Shown one piece after another: positions 18,028 through 26,420 of a DNA stretch of 64,000 nucleotides. Made by a program: the position numbers and the translations under genes. The stretch is from the NCBI RefSeq assembly GCF_015704865.1, contig NZ_JADQTO010000009.1, forward strand, positions 186,001 to 250,000, written 5' to 3'. Positions within the stretch are counted from its first letter, which is position 1, and every line of letters begins with the position of its first letter. Below the pieces are notes generated by a model. That model made no database searches. It saw only the letters and a program-made list of their open reading frames with translations, and was not told the origin of the DNA. The stretch comes from Actinoplanes aureus. GTDB lineage: Bacteria; Actinomycetota; Actinomycetes; Mycobacteriales; Micromonosporaceae.

Positions 18028-19476
18028 TCAGCGGTGCATCGCCGCCGGGGTGACGGCGGTGACCGCCCGCAGGATGTCGTCGACCCGCTCCTTCGCGTCG
18101 CCGAAGAGCATGGCGCAGTTCTCCCGGAAGAACAGCGGGTTCTGCACGCCGGCGTACCCGGAGGCCATCGACCGCTTGAAGACGATCACCTGGTCCGCCT
18201 CCCAGACGGTGAGCACCGGCATACCGGCGATCGGGCTGGTCGGGTCATCGGTGGCCGCCGGGTTGACGGTGTCGTTGGCGCCGATCACCAGGACGACCGA
18301 GGTGCCGGAGAAGTCGTCGTTGATCTCGTCCATCTCCAGGACGATGTCGTACGGCACGCGAGCCTCGGCAAGCAGCACGTTCATGTGGCCGGGCAGGCGG
18401 CCGGCCACCGGGTGGATGCCGAAGCGCACCCGCACGCCGCGCTCACGCAGCACCCGGGTCAGCTCGGCGACACCGTGCTGGGCCTGAGCGACGGCCATGC
18501 CGTAGCCGGGGGTGATGACGACCGAGTCGGCGGTGGTGAGCAACTCCGCGACGCCTTCGGCGTTGATCTCCCGGTGTTCGCCGTAGTCCTTGGCGTCGGC
18601 CGGACCGGCCTCGATACCGAAGCCACCGGCGATGACCGACAGGAAGGACCGGTTCATCGCCTTGCACATGATGTACGACAGGTAGGCACCGGACGAGCCG
18701 ACGAGCGCACCGGTGACGATGAGCAGGTCGTTCTCGAGCAGGAAGCCGGCGGCCGCGGCGGCCCAGCCGGAGTAGCTGTTCAGCATGGACACCACGACCG
18801 GCATGTCGCCGCCGCCGATCGAGGCGACCAGGTGCCAGCCGAGCAGCAGCGCGATGACGGTCACGACGATCAGCAGCCACAGCCGCGGGGTGATCACGAA
18901 CCAGGCGGTGAGCACGGCGAACGCGGCGAGTGCGCCGACGTTCAGGGCGTTCTTGCCGGGCAGCATGAGCGGGCTGGACTTGATCCGGGCGGACAGCTTG
19001 AGGAACGCCACGATCGAGCCGGTGAAGGTGACCGCGCCGATGAAGACGCCGATCACCACCTCGGCACTGTGGATGCCGAGCATGTCCTGAGCGTTCAGCA
19101 GGGCCGCCTCGGCGCCGTCCGGGTGGGCCTCGACGTGCAGGTAGCCGTTCCAGCCGACCAGCACGGCGGCGAGACCGACGAAGCTGTGCAGCAGGGCGAT
19201 CAGTTCCGGCATGCCGGTCATCTCGACCCGGCCGGCTCGGTGCAGGCCGATCGCGGCGCCGATCAGCGTGGCCGCCGCGAGCAGGATCAGCCCGGTGGTG
19301 CTGATGTCGCCGGCGATCGCCAGGGCGACGGTGGCGGCGAGCGCCACGGCCATGCCGGCGATGCCGAAGCTGTTGCCGGCCCTAGCGGTCTCGTGCTTGG
19401 ACAGGCCGGCCAGCGCCAGGATGAAGAGCAGGGCGGCGACGATGTACGCCGCCTGGGCCGCGGTTTCGACGGTCAT
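18028..19476 (-). CDS. pntB: NAD(P) transhydrogenase beta subunit
   Basis: A 482-residue protein: about nine membrane helices, then the soluble NADP-binding domain III (from about residue 300). Domain III shows VVITPGYGMAVAQAQHGVAE, the GAND motif (LVIGANDTVNPAA) and the late GYAGVQNPLFF segment, all diagnostic of PntB. With PntA it uses the proton gradient to reduce NADP+ with NADH, giving NADPH for biosynthesis. Its start is 4 bases beyond the pntA stop, so the two are co-translated. The usual length and all key motifs are kept. Confidence 0.95.
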   Translation of the reverse strand: MTVETAAQAAYIVAALLFILALAGLSKHETARAGNSFGIAGMAVALAATVALAIAGDISTTGLILLAAATLIGAAIGLHRAGRVEMTGMPELIALLHSFVGLAAVLVGWNGYLHVEAHPDGAEAALLNAQDMLGIHSAEVVIGVFIGAVTFTGSIVAFLKLSARIKSSPLMLPGKNALNVGALAAFAVLTAWFVITPRLWLLIVVTVIALLLGWHLVASIGGGDMPVVVSMLNSYSGWAAAAAGFLLENDLLIVTGALVGSSGAYLSYIMCKAMNRSFLSVIAGGFGIEAGPADAKDYGEHREINAEGVAELLTTADSVVITPGYGMAVAQAQHGVAELTRVLRERGVRVRFGIHPVAGRLPGHMNVLLAEARVPYDIVLEMDEINDDFSGTSVVLVIGANDTVNPAATDDPTSPIAGMPVLTVWEADQVIVFKRSMASGYAGVQNPLFFRENCAMLFGDAKERVDDILRAVTAVTPAAMHR

Positions 19477-19480
19477 CAGA

Positions 19481-20998
19481 TCAGCTCCTGGAGAACATGG
19501 CGAGCATGCGGCGGGTCACCGCGAAGCCACCGAAGATGTTGATGCTGGCCAGCAGGATCGCGACGAACGAGAGCACGGTCACCGCGGTGTCGCCGTGTCC
19601 GAGCTGCAGCAGGGCGCCGACGACGATGATCCCGGAGATCGCGTTGGTGACCGACATGAGCGGCGTGTGCAGGGCGTGGTGCACGTGCCCGATGACGTAG
19701 TAGCCGATGACGATCGCCAGGGCGAAGACGGTCAGGTGGGGGCGCAGCGCGGCCGGCGCCAGCGCGGTGAGCAGGAACAGTACGGCGGCGCCGGCTCCGA
19801 CCAGCACGTGCCCGCGCGTCTTGGACGGCGGTGCGGCCGCCACCTTGACCGGGGCCTTCTCGACGACGGCCGGCGCCGCGGAGACCGCGACCGGCGGCGG
19901 CGGCCAGGTCAACTCGCCGTCGCGGACCACGGTGATCCCGCGCTGGACGACGTCGTCGAAGTCGAGGACCAGCTGCCCGTCCTTCTCCGGGGTCATCAGC
20001 TTCATGAGATTCACCAGGTTGGTGCCGTACAGCTGGGAGGCCTGGGCGGGCAGGCGGCCGGGCAGGTCGGTGTAGCCGATGATGGTGACGCCGTTCGCGG
20101 TGACCACCACCTCGCCCGCGACGGTGCCCTCGACGTTGCCGCCGTTGGCCGCGGCCATGTCGACGATCACGCTGCCCGGTTTCATGCTGGCCACCATCTG
20201 CGCGGTGATCAGGCGCGGCGCCGGCTTACCGGGGATCAGCGCGGTGGTGATGATGATGTCGACCTCGGCGGCCTGGACCGCGTAGAGCTGCGCGGCGCGC
20301 TCGTTGTAGTCGTCGGACATCTGCTTGGCGTAACCGGTCGAGGAGACCTCCACCTCGGCGGACTCGACGGCCAGGTACTCGCCGCCCAGGGAACGGACCT
20401 GGTCGGCCACTTCGGGTCGCGGGTCGGTGGCCCGTACGATCGCGCCCAGACTGCCGGCGGCACCGATGGCCGCGAGGCCGGCCACGCCCGCGCCCGCGAC
20501 GAGCACCTTGGCCGGCGCGACCTTGCCCGCGGCGGTGACCTGGCCGGTGAAGAACCGGCCGAAAGCGTGCGCCGCCTCGACCACCGCGCGGTAGCCGGCG
20601 ATGTTGGCCATCGAGGACAGTACGTCCAGCGACTGCGCCCGGGAGATGCGCGGGACGGCGTCCATGGAGAGCGCCGTGATCGGACGGCGGGCCAGCTCCG
20701 CCACCAGGTCCGGGTCCAGGCGCGGGTTCAGCATCCCGATCAGCGTGGTGCCCTCGGCGAGTTTGTCGAGCTGCTCGGCCGGCGGCGGGTTGATGGCGAA
20801 CACGACGTCCGCCGCGAGCGGGTCGCCGATGGTCGCCCCGGCGGCGGCGTAGGCCTCGTCGGAGAAGGAGGATTCGGCGCCGGCGCCGGCCTCGATCACC
20901 ACGCCGTATCCGAGCTTGACCAACTCCGCCACGGTGGCGGGCGTCGCCGCCACCCGCCGCTCACCCGGATGCGGGTCGCGCGGTACACCGATGATCAT
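19481..20998 (-). CDS. pntA: NAD(P) transhydrogenase alpha subunit (fused PntAA-PntAB)
   Basis: A 505-residue protein joining the NAD-binding domain I (MIIGVPRDPHPGERRVAATP, and the dinucleotide loop VLVAGAGVAGLAAIGAAGSLG) to the short membrane part with four helices. Many actinobacteria and alphaproteobacteria split it into two genes; here the chain is continuous, as in E. coli (510 residues). The linker is rich in Ala, Pro and Lys. The ATG at 20998 is chosen because it starts the conserved MIIGVPRD and follows GAGGAG; the open frame further upstream is not conserved-looking. Confidence 0.95.
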   Translation of the reverse strand: MIIGVPRDPHPGERRVAATPATVAELVKLGYGVVIEAGAGAESSFSDEAYAAAGATIGDPLAADVVFAINPPPAEQLDKLAEGTTLIGMLNPRLDPDLVAELARRPITALSMDAVPRISRAQSLDVLSSMANIAGYRAVVEAAHAFGRFFTGQVTAAGKVAPAKVLVAGAGVAGLAAIGAAGSLGAIVRATDPRPEVADQVRSLGGEYLAVESAEVEVSSTGYAKQMSDDYNERAAQLYAVQAAEVDIIITTALIPGKPAPRLITAQMVASMKPGSVIVDMAAANGGNVEGTVAGEVVVTANGVTIIGYTDLPGRLPAQASQLYGTNLVNLMKLMTPEKDGQLVLDFDDVVQRGITVVRDGELTWPPPPVAVSAAPAVVEKAPVKVAAAPPSKTRGHVLVGAGAAVLFLLTALAPAALRPHLTVFALAIVIGYYVIGHVHHALHTPLMSVTNAISGIIVVGALLQLGHGDTAVTVLSFVAILLASINIFGGFAVTRRMLAMFSRS

Positions 20999-21323
20999 CC
21001 GTTGACTCCTCGGTTGAAGTTGATCGTGAAAACGTGTGACGCGGGCCACGGGTTCAATGGTCCCGGCAATTTGTTACTCACCAGTAGGCGTGAGGCTAGG
21101 CGTTCTGAGTCCAGATTCCCAGAGGGCGGCGCACAGAAAAACACCAGAAGATCGCGTTCCGTGAAATCGGAGGTCGAGCAACCTTTTGCGGGCGCGCGGC
21201 CACTGAAAGACGTGGGCACGCCAACATCCATTCACGGGCATCTATATAGTGGGCGGGTGGTGCCTGGATCCCCCACCGGTCATCGCGAATGTTAACGCTC
21301 ACAGCTACGGAGAAGGAATCCCC
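20999..21323. other. divergent intergenic region pntA / secreted lectin
   Basis: This is 325 bases without a gene. The left part would hold the pntA promoter on the minus strand. On the right, TATAGT (21245-21250) is a possible -10 box for the secreted protein, with no clear -35. GAAGGA before the ATG at 21324 is its ribosome site. No repeat copy or hairpin stands out. Confidence 0.4.
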
Positions 21324-22949
21324 ATGACCTCCCCCGCATCCCCGCCCCGGCGGCGCCGCTGGCGCGCCGCCCTCATCGGCGTGGTGGTGACCGCGCTGGC
21401 CGGCGCCGGCGCGGTCGTCGGCCTCCATCAGGCCAACGCCGCCACGGTCAACACCGCCGCCTGGTACGTCTTCGTCAACCGGCACAGCGGCAAGGCGATG
21501 GACGTCTACAACCTGGCCACCACCGCCGGGTCCGGCATCGCCCAGTTCACCCGCAACGACGGCAACTGGCAGCAGTGGCAGTTCGTCGACGCCGGCAGCG
21601 GCTGGTACAAGATCAGGAGCCGGCACAGCGGCCTGTTCCTGGAGCTGCCGAACACCAACGACGGCACCCAGCTGGTGCAGAACCCGGACAACGGCACCAC
21701 CCGCCAGCAGTTCACGCTCAAGGACTCCGCGAGCGGCGACGTGCGATTCATCAACCGGCACAGCGGCAAGGCCCTCGACCTGTGGGAGTGGTCCACCGCC
21801 GACGGCGCGATCATCTCCCAGTTCGCCGACGCCGACGGCGCCAACCAGCGCTGGCAGATGGTCCAGGTCGGCACCGGCGGCGGCTCGACCAGCGGCTGCG
21901 GGTCCGGCACGTTCCAGTCCGAGGTGACCGTCAGCGGCAGCACCTGGACGGCCCGCAACGCCTCCGGTGCCAGCGTCTACACCGGCACCGACTTCCGCGC
22001 CGCGGTCCAGGCCGGCATCGGCAGCCTGAGCGCCGGGCGTACGTCAATGCAGCGCGTCGTGGTGCGCGGCAACGGCTCGATGAGCGCCGGCAGCCGGATC
22101 TCGCTGGCCAACTGGACCTCGCTGTCGGTCTGCGGCACGATCAACGTGACCGGCTCCGGCAGCGGCGACTACGCCCCGATCTACGCGCGCGGCGTCAGCA
22201 ACATCGAGGTGCCGTACCTCAACCTCACCGGCTCGCCGATCTACGGCATCTTCATGCGCAACGTCAGCAACGTCTGGCTCGGCCAGCTCGACATGCGGCT
22301 CAGCGCCGGCCTCGGCGTGCGCATCGACAACCGCGGCGACACCAGCCAGTGGACCCGCAACGTCAAGATCGACAATGTGTACGTGCAGGGCGCCAGCTCG
22401 CACGCGGTGGAGACCTACGGCGTGGACGGCATCACGATCGGCACCGTGACGGCCCGCAGTGTCGGCGAGTCCGGTCTACTGCTGAACCAGACGATCAACG
22501 CGACGGTCGGCACCGTCGACGCCGACAACGCCGGAGCCGGCACGGGTTACGCCGCGTTCCGGATGGCCAACCGCAACGGGCGGGTGGGCAGCTCGTACCC
22601 GAACAACATCAAGGTCGGCACGGTGAAGGCGCGCGGCGGCGGCCGGGGCGTCTTCTGCGTCTCGGAGAGCGGCGGCTTCACCATCGACCGGGTCGACATC
22701 GCCAACACCGGCAACAACTCGGTCCTGCTGGAGAACTGCTACAACGGCGTGATCGCCGGGGTGTCCGGCACGATCAGCGGCGGCGGCGAGGTCCGCATCG
22801 CCAACCGGACCGAGTTCGCGCCGTCGTCCGGCATCCGGCTCCAGAACCTGTCGGTGAGCAACACCAACATCACCTGGAGCCCGTGTACGGGCAGCAACAA
22901 CACGATCAGCAACGTCACGCGTACGAATTCCACGCTGACCTGGTGCTGA
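21324..22949 (+). CDS. secreted ricin-type lectin / right-handed beta-helix protein
   Basis: A 541-residue exported protein. The N terminus has an arginine patch (RRRRWRA) and a hydrophobic helix ending HQANA, so cleavage after residue ~39 is likely; the Arg run is compatible with Tat or Sec. Residues about 45-190 form a ricin B-like carbohydrate-binding trefoil with repeated NRHSGKAMDVYN / NRHSGKALDLWE segments and QQWQF / QRWQMV (QxW) motifs. The rest is a right-handed beta-helix (pectate-lyase-like) with many NxS/T and IxNV strand repeats and four or more Cys near the end. It probably binds and may cleave plant or microbial polysaccharide; no catalytic residues can be fixed. The gene is monocistronic. 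Confidence 0.85.
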   Translation: MTSPASPPRRRRWRAALIGVVVTALAGAGAVVGLHQANAATVNTAAWYVFVNRHSGKAMDVYNLATTAGSGIAQFTRNDGNWQQWQFVDAGSGWYKIRSRHSGLFLELPNTNDGTQLVQNPDNGTTRQQFTLKDSASGDVRFINRHSGKALDLWEWSTADGAIISQFADADGANQRWQMVQVGTGGGSTSGCGSGTFQSEVTVSGSTWTARNASGASVYTGTDFRAAVQAGIGSLSAGRTSMQRVVVRGNGSMSAGSRISLANWTSLSVCGTINVTGSGSGDYAPIYARGVSNIEVPYLNLTGSPIYGIFMRNVSNVWLGQLDMRLSAGLGVRIDNRGDTSQWTRNVKIDNVYVQGASSHAVETYGVDGITIGTVTARSVGESGLLLNQTINATVGTVDADNAGAGTGYAAFRMANRNGRVGSSYPNNIKVGTVKARGGGRGVFCVSESGGFTIDRVDIANTGNNSVLLENCYNGVIAGVSGTISGGGEVRIANRTEFAPSSGIRLQNLSVSNTNITWSPCTGSNNTISNVTRTNSTLTWC

Positions 22950-22955
22950 CCTGAG

Positions 22956-23001
22956 GAGAGCGGCCTGGTCAGGCCTCACCGGGCCGGATCAGGCCGCTCT
23001 C
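22956..23001. terminator. bidirectional hairpin between lectin gene and response regulator gene
   Basis: GAGAGCGGCCTG (22956-22967) and CAGGCCGCTCTC (22990-23001) are perfect 12-base arms around a 22-base loop. The right arm lies inside the last codons of the convergent response-regulator gene, so one structure can serve both transcripts. Confidence 0.75.
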
Positions 23002-23628
23002 GTACGCGAACGCCACCGCCTGGACCCGGTCGCGCAGCCCGAGCTTCGTCAGGAAGTTCGCCACGTGGGTCTTCACCGTCGCCTCGCCGATGTACAGCCG
23101 GGCGGCGATCTCCGCGTTGGACAGACCCCGGGCGACCAGCGCGAGCACGTCCAGTTCCCGCGGCGAGAGCCGGGTCAGCTCGGCCGCCCGGCTGGTGCGC
23201 CCCGCCTGTCCGGCGAACGATTCGATGACCCGCAGCGTCACCGACGGGTCGAGCAGTCCCCCGCCGTCGGCGACGACCCGGATCGCGTCCAGCATCTGCT
23301 GCGGCGGGGACACCTTGAGCAGGAACCCGCTCACCCCAGACCGCAGCGCCTCCTGCAGGTAGCGGTCCTCACGGAACGTGGTCAGCATGATCACCCGGGA
23401 CTCCGGACGGGCGGCGATGATCTGCCGGGCGGCCTCGATGCCGTCCAGCAGCGGCATGCGGATGTCCATGAGCACCACGTCCGGCGCGGTCCGCCCGGCC
23501 AGCACCACCGCCTCGGCGCCGTCGACCGCCTCGCCGACCACCGTCAGGTCGGGCTCGTTGTCGACGAGCAGCCGCAGGCCGGCCCGGACCATCGCCTCGT
23601 CGTCGGCGAGCAGGACTCGGATGCTCAC
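22969..23628 (-). CDS. NarL/LuxR-type response regulator
   Basis: A 219-residue response regulator with receiver and LuxR-type helix-turn-helix. In the receiver, D9/D10 form the acidic pocket, D55 (VVLMDIRMP) is the phospho-acceptor and K105 (GFLLKVSPP) the conserved Lys. The HTH is LSPRELDVLALVARGLSNAEIAARL followed by GEATVKTHVANFLTKLGL. It overlaps the kinase gene by 4 bases (ATGA at 23625-23628), so kinase and regulator are made together. The likely target is the shared promoter next to the kinase, where overlapping inverted repeats are present (24857-24891). Confidence 0.93.
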   Translation of the reverse strand: MSIRVLLADDEAMVRAGLRLLVDNEPDLTVVGEAVDGAEAVVLAGRTAPDVVLMDIRMPLLDGIEAARQIIAARPESRVIMLTTFREDRYLQEALRSGVSGFLLKVSPPQQMLDAIRVVADGGGLLDPSVTLRVIESFAGQAGRTSRAAELTRLSPRELDVLALVARGLSNAEIAARLYIGEATVKTHVANFLTKLGLRDRVQAVAFAYESGLIRPGEA

Positions 23629-24779
23629 GGTAGCCGCCTCCGGATCGGGAACGTGGCGACGACGCGGTAACCACCGCCGGGCTCGGCGGCGGCGTGCAGG
23701 GTGCCGTCGTACAACTTGATGCGCTCTCGCATGCCGGTCTGCCCGTTCCCGCCGCCGGTGGCCGTCGCCGTCGTCCGCTCAGCGGCGGTGTTGCTCACCT
23801 CGGCCGTCAGCGCGTCACGCGTGTAGCGCAGCCGGACCTCGGCCGACGCGCCCGGGGCGTGGCGCAGCACGCTGGTCAGCGCCTCCTGCACGATCCGGTA
23901 CGCCGACAGCTCCAGACCGGGCGGCAGGGGCACCGCATCACCGTCGATCGCCACCCGCACCGGGCACCCGGCCGACCGGACCTGCTCGGCCAGCGCGTCG
24001 AGCGAGCGCAGCGACGGCTGCGGGGCATCCTCGGCGTCGTCGGGATGCTCGGAGTCGCGCAGGATCCCCACCGTGCGGTGCAACTCGGACACCGACTCCC
24101 GGCCCAGCCGCTCCACCTCGGCGAGCAGCTGCTCGGCCTCGGGTCTGCCGTGCAGCCGCCGGGCTACGCCGACCTGGAGCACCATCACGCTGACCGAGTG
24201 CGCGACGGCGTCGTGCAGTTCCCGGGCGATCCGGGTGCGTTCGGCCGCGACCGCCTGCCGGGCTCGCAATTCGCGCTGCTCGGCCAGTTGCGCGGCCAGC
24301 TCCGCCAGCTCGGCCGAGCGGGCGCCCTCGCGCCGGACCAGGCTGCCCGCACCCCAGGCGGCGCCGGCGGCGAGCCCGAAGAACACCGGGTCCCAGAACG
24401 GCGCGTTCTCGCTGACCGTGGTCATCCCGAAGACCACGACGAGGGCCACGGTCAGCCAGGCGGCCCACCGTACCGAGGCGGCGCGGGCGCCGGCCCAGCC
24501 GACCACGGCCAGCATGGCGACCAGGCCGGCGCCGCCGAGATCGGTGAGACCCAGCAGCTTCGAGCCGGGGTAGAGCGCGGTGACCAGCAGCAGCGCGGAC
24601 AACGACCGCCAGCCGGCCAGGACGACCGCCGATCCGTACGCCACGGCCACGCCCGCGGCCGCGGACCGGTGCTCCTGCCAGAGCACGTCCGCATACGCTT
24701 CGTAGACCCCGGCGACGGCCAGCAGCACCCCGAGCGCCGATGCCGCCCACCGGTCCTTCAGCACTCCCCGTCGTGGCAC
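23625..24779 (-). CDS. sensor histidine kinase, HisKA_3 type, atypical ATP site
   Basis: A 384-residue membrane sensor kinase. Residues ~10-135 give about five to six hydrophobic helices without a large extracellular domain, so the signal is probably in or at the membrane. The phospho-acceptor is H189 in ARELHDAVAHSV. The ATPase domain keeps the G2 box (GQTGMRERIKLYDG), but the N-box reads ALTSVLRHA, with Ser instead of the Mg-binding Asn, and the usual DxGxG is replaced by VSNTAAE. The GTG at 24779 is chosen because TATCGT lies exactly 6 bases before it (leaderless); a GTG at 24797 is the longer option. The partner regulator overlaps its end. Confidence 0.85.
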   Translation of the reverse strand: MPRRGVLKDRWAASALGVLLAVAGVYEAYADVLWQEHRSAAAGVAVAYGSAVVLAGWRSLSALLLVTALYPGSKLLGLTDLGGAGLVAMLAVVGWAGARAASVRWAAWLTVALVVVFGMTTVSENAPFWDPVFFGLAAGAAWGAGSLVRREGARSAELAELAAQLAEQRELRARQAVAAERTRIARELHDAVAHSVSVMVLQVGVARRLHGRPEAEQLLAEVERLGRESVSELHRTVGILRDSEHPDDAEDAPQPSLRSLDALAEQVRSAGCPVRVAIDGDAVPLPPGLELSAYRIVQEALTSVLRHAPGASAEVRLRYTRDALTAEVSNTAAERTTATATGGGNGQTGMRERIKLYDGTLHAAAEPGGGYRVVATFPIRRRLP

Positions 24780-24856
24780 CCGGCGACGATACGGCACCGA
24801 GCACCGCCGCTACCTCCGCCGCGAGGCGGAGCATGATCAGCGAACGTCTCCCCCGC

Positions 24857-24891
24857 AGGACGGAAGCCCGGTTAGGTCCGTCCTCCCTAAC
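24857..24891. promoter_or_regulatory. two overlapping inverted repeats, candidate operator
   Basis: AGGACGGA (24857-24864) pairs with TCCGTCCT (24877-24884), and GTTAGG (24871-24876) pairs with CCTAAC (24886-24891). Both dyads are perfect and interleave. They lie in the gap between the sensor kinase and the divergent membrane-protein gene, a natural site for the NarL-type regulator. Confidence 0.5.
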
Positions 24892-24938
24892 GTCCTCACC
24901 GTTCGCCGCGACACCGCGGCCCGCACACGGAGAGTGAC

Positions 24939-25616
24939 ATGCTTGCTGACCCCACCCTGTCCCGCCGCCGGATCCTGACCGGCACCGCCCTGATCGCCGG
25001 TGTGGTGATCGAGATAGCCGGCTGGGCGACGGTTCCACCGCAGGACAACCTGGAGAGCGCGACGTACCTCGCCGCCCTCGGCGGCAGCCCGGGTCGCGCC
25101 CAGCTGTCGGCGATCCTGCTCAGCCTCGGCTGGGCCGTGCTCGCACTCGGCCTCGTCGGCGCGCTGTCGCTGCTGCGCGGCACCCGCGGCGCGATCCTGA
25201 CGACGGCCGGGGCGGTCATCGCGGCCCTCGGCATGATCTCGGTGTCCGGGCAGGTGTACTCGGACTTCTACAAGATCGCGCTGCATCAGGGACTGCCGGT
25301 CGCCGACGCGGTCCGCGTCTACGAGAGCGCCGAAGGGCTCGGCGGCACCAGCGCGTGGGTGGTGACCGGGTTCCTGCTGTTCCCCGCGCTGCTGCTCATG
25401 CTGGCCGGGTTCGCGCGCGCCGGCATCCTCGGCTGGTGGGCACCCGCCCTGTACGGCGCCGCCACGGTCGGGTTCTTTCTGACTCCCCCGGTGGGCTGGA
25501 TCCCGACCGCGGTCCTCGCCGTCATGTTCGTGCCGCTGATCGTGCTGGGCGTGCGCGCGTACTCCCGGGCCGGCAGCGCGGTCGTGGCCGCCGAGCCGGC
25601 TCCGGCGCCGAACTGA
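24939..25616 (+). CDS. integral membrane protein of unknown function (DUF4386-like)
   Basis: A 225-residue protein with about six hydrophobic segments (for example ILTGTALIAGVVIEIAGWA, LLSLGWAVLALGLVGALSLL, WVVTGFLLFPALLLMLAGFA). The layout, with a short loop containing YSDFYKIALHQG, resembles DUF4386-type membrane proteins, but I am not certain of the family. It is divergent from the HK/response-regulator pair with a shared 159-base gap, which makes it the best candidate target or signal partner of that system. GGAGAG before the ATG at 24939 supports the start. Confidence 0.65.
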   Translation: MLADPTLSRRRILTGTALIAGVVIEIAGWATVPPQDNLESATYLAALGGSPGRAQLSAILLSLGWAVLALGLVGALSLLRGTRGAILTTAGAVIAALGMISVSGQVYSDFYKIALHQGLPVADAVRVYESAEGLGGTSAWVVTGFLLFPALLLMLAGFARAGILGWWAPALYGAATVGFFLTPPVGWIPTAVLAVMFVPLIVLGVRAYSRAGSAVVAAEPAPAPN

Positions 25617-25651
25617 GCGAGCGCGCGGCCCTTTTCCGGCCGCGCGCTCGC
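25617..25651. terminator. strong bidirectional hairpin terminator
   Basis: Perfect 14-base arms GCGAGCGCGCGGCC (25617-25630) and GGCCGCGCGCTCGC (25638-25651) enclose the loop CTTTTCC. It sits between the ends of the convergent membrane-protein and phospholipase genes. No U-tract follows, as is usual in high-GC actinobacteria. Confidence 0.85.
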
Positions 25652-25663
25652 GATCATGGATGG

Positions 25664-26197
25664 TCAGCCGGCGGCCGTCGCCGCGGCCTTGAGGTCGGCG
25701 GCCGCTTGCAGGTCGGCCGACTCGACCGCGGCGAGCGATCCGAAGATCGAGACCGCCTGGTAGTAGGTCCACGCCAGACTGTTGCAGGCCGGCCGGACCG
25801 CGCTCGCGTAGGTGGCGCACTTGCGCTTGAGGTCGGCGTAGAACGCCGAGTCGACGCGGCTCTTGTTCGCGCTGAAGGCGCCGATGTCCTTGTAGTTGCG
25901 GTAGCCGAAGTCGTGGCGCCAGCAGGACAGCTTGAAGTCGAAGCCGATCGGGTTGTCCGGGCTGGCGGAGCAGTAGTCGGTGCTCCAGTCGAACCGGTAC
26001 GCCGACCAGGCGCCCTGGTTCTGCCGGGCGGCGTTCCAGCTGTTGTAGCTGGAGGCGCTGGTCTGGGTGAAGGAGGACAGGACCGCCGCCTTCTCGGCGG
26101 CGGTCACGGCGTACGCCGGAGTCGCCGCGACGAGGACGGCCAGGACGGTGAGGAGGGTGACGAGCGAAGCTCGCCGGCGGGCCGGGGACGTGGACAT
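25664..26197 (-). CDS. secreted prokaryotic phospholipase A2
   Basis: A 177-residue exported enzyme. The signal peptide ends at about residue 30 (TPAYA). The mature protein has the active-site pair His95-Asp96 in SCWRHDFGYRNYK, the hallmark of bacterial/fungal PLA2, and four Cys (C76, C92, C127, C138) that can form the two family disulfides. It would hydrolyse the sn-2 ester of phospholipids outside the cell, with Ca2+ bound near the FDW..DYCS loop. The start at 26197 follows AAGGAG; an upstream open frame lacks support. The tail is Ala-rich and helical, slightly longer than in the Streptomyces enzyme. Confidence 0.9.
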   Translation of the reverse strand: MSTSPARRRASLVTLLTVLAVLVAATPAYAVTAAEKAAVLSSFTQTSASSYNSWNAARQNQGAWSAYRFDWSTDYCSASPDNPIGFDFKLSCWRHDFGYRNYKDIGAFSANKSRVDSAFYADLKRKCATYASAVRPACNSLAWTYYQAVSIFGSLAAVESADLQAAADLKAAATAAG

Positions 26198-26281
26198 CCA
26201 GGGCTCCTTACGCGACGGGCCCGCCGGTGGAGGCGGACCGCCTGAACGATCACTAAGTCTGCGCCGCCGAGCCGGCTCCTG

Positions 26282-26313
26282 ATCCATAGTCACATTGCTA
26301 TTTGTCTATGGAT
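26282..26313. promoter_or_regulatory. inverted repeat ATCCATAG-N16-CTATGGAT
   Basis: ATCCATAG (26282-26289) and CTATGGAT (26306-26313) are perfect 8-base arms in an AT-rich patch upstream of the phospholipase gene. It could be an operator or part of its promoter; no protein can be assigned. Confidence 0.4.
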
Positions 26314-26361
26314 GCGCAAACGGGCCCGGCTGGGATGCGATCATGGCAACGATCGATTTCC

Positions 26362-26390
26362 TTGCGATACCGATCGAAATTCGATAGCTT
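26362..26390 (+). promoter_or_regulatory. sigma70-like promoter with palindromic operator in the spacer
   Basis: TTGCGA (26362-26367) and TAGCTT (26385-26390) are separated by 17 bases and lie 31 bases before the GTG of the DUF2975 gene. The spacer holds the perfect palindrome ATCGAAATTCGAT (26373-26385). A repressor bound there would block the promoter; the HTH protein two genes on is the obvious candidate. Confidence 0.6.
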
Positions 26391-26420
26391 CTGCACGTTA
26401 CTCGATCGGAAGGAACAATC

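Noticed and set aside
19211..21295. 694-codon open frame on the + strand opposite pntAB
   Set aside because: Antisense to two well-conserved genes, with a Gly/Arg/His-rich sequence typical of shadow frames and no recognisable motif.
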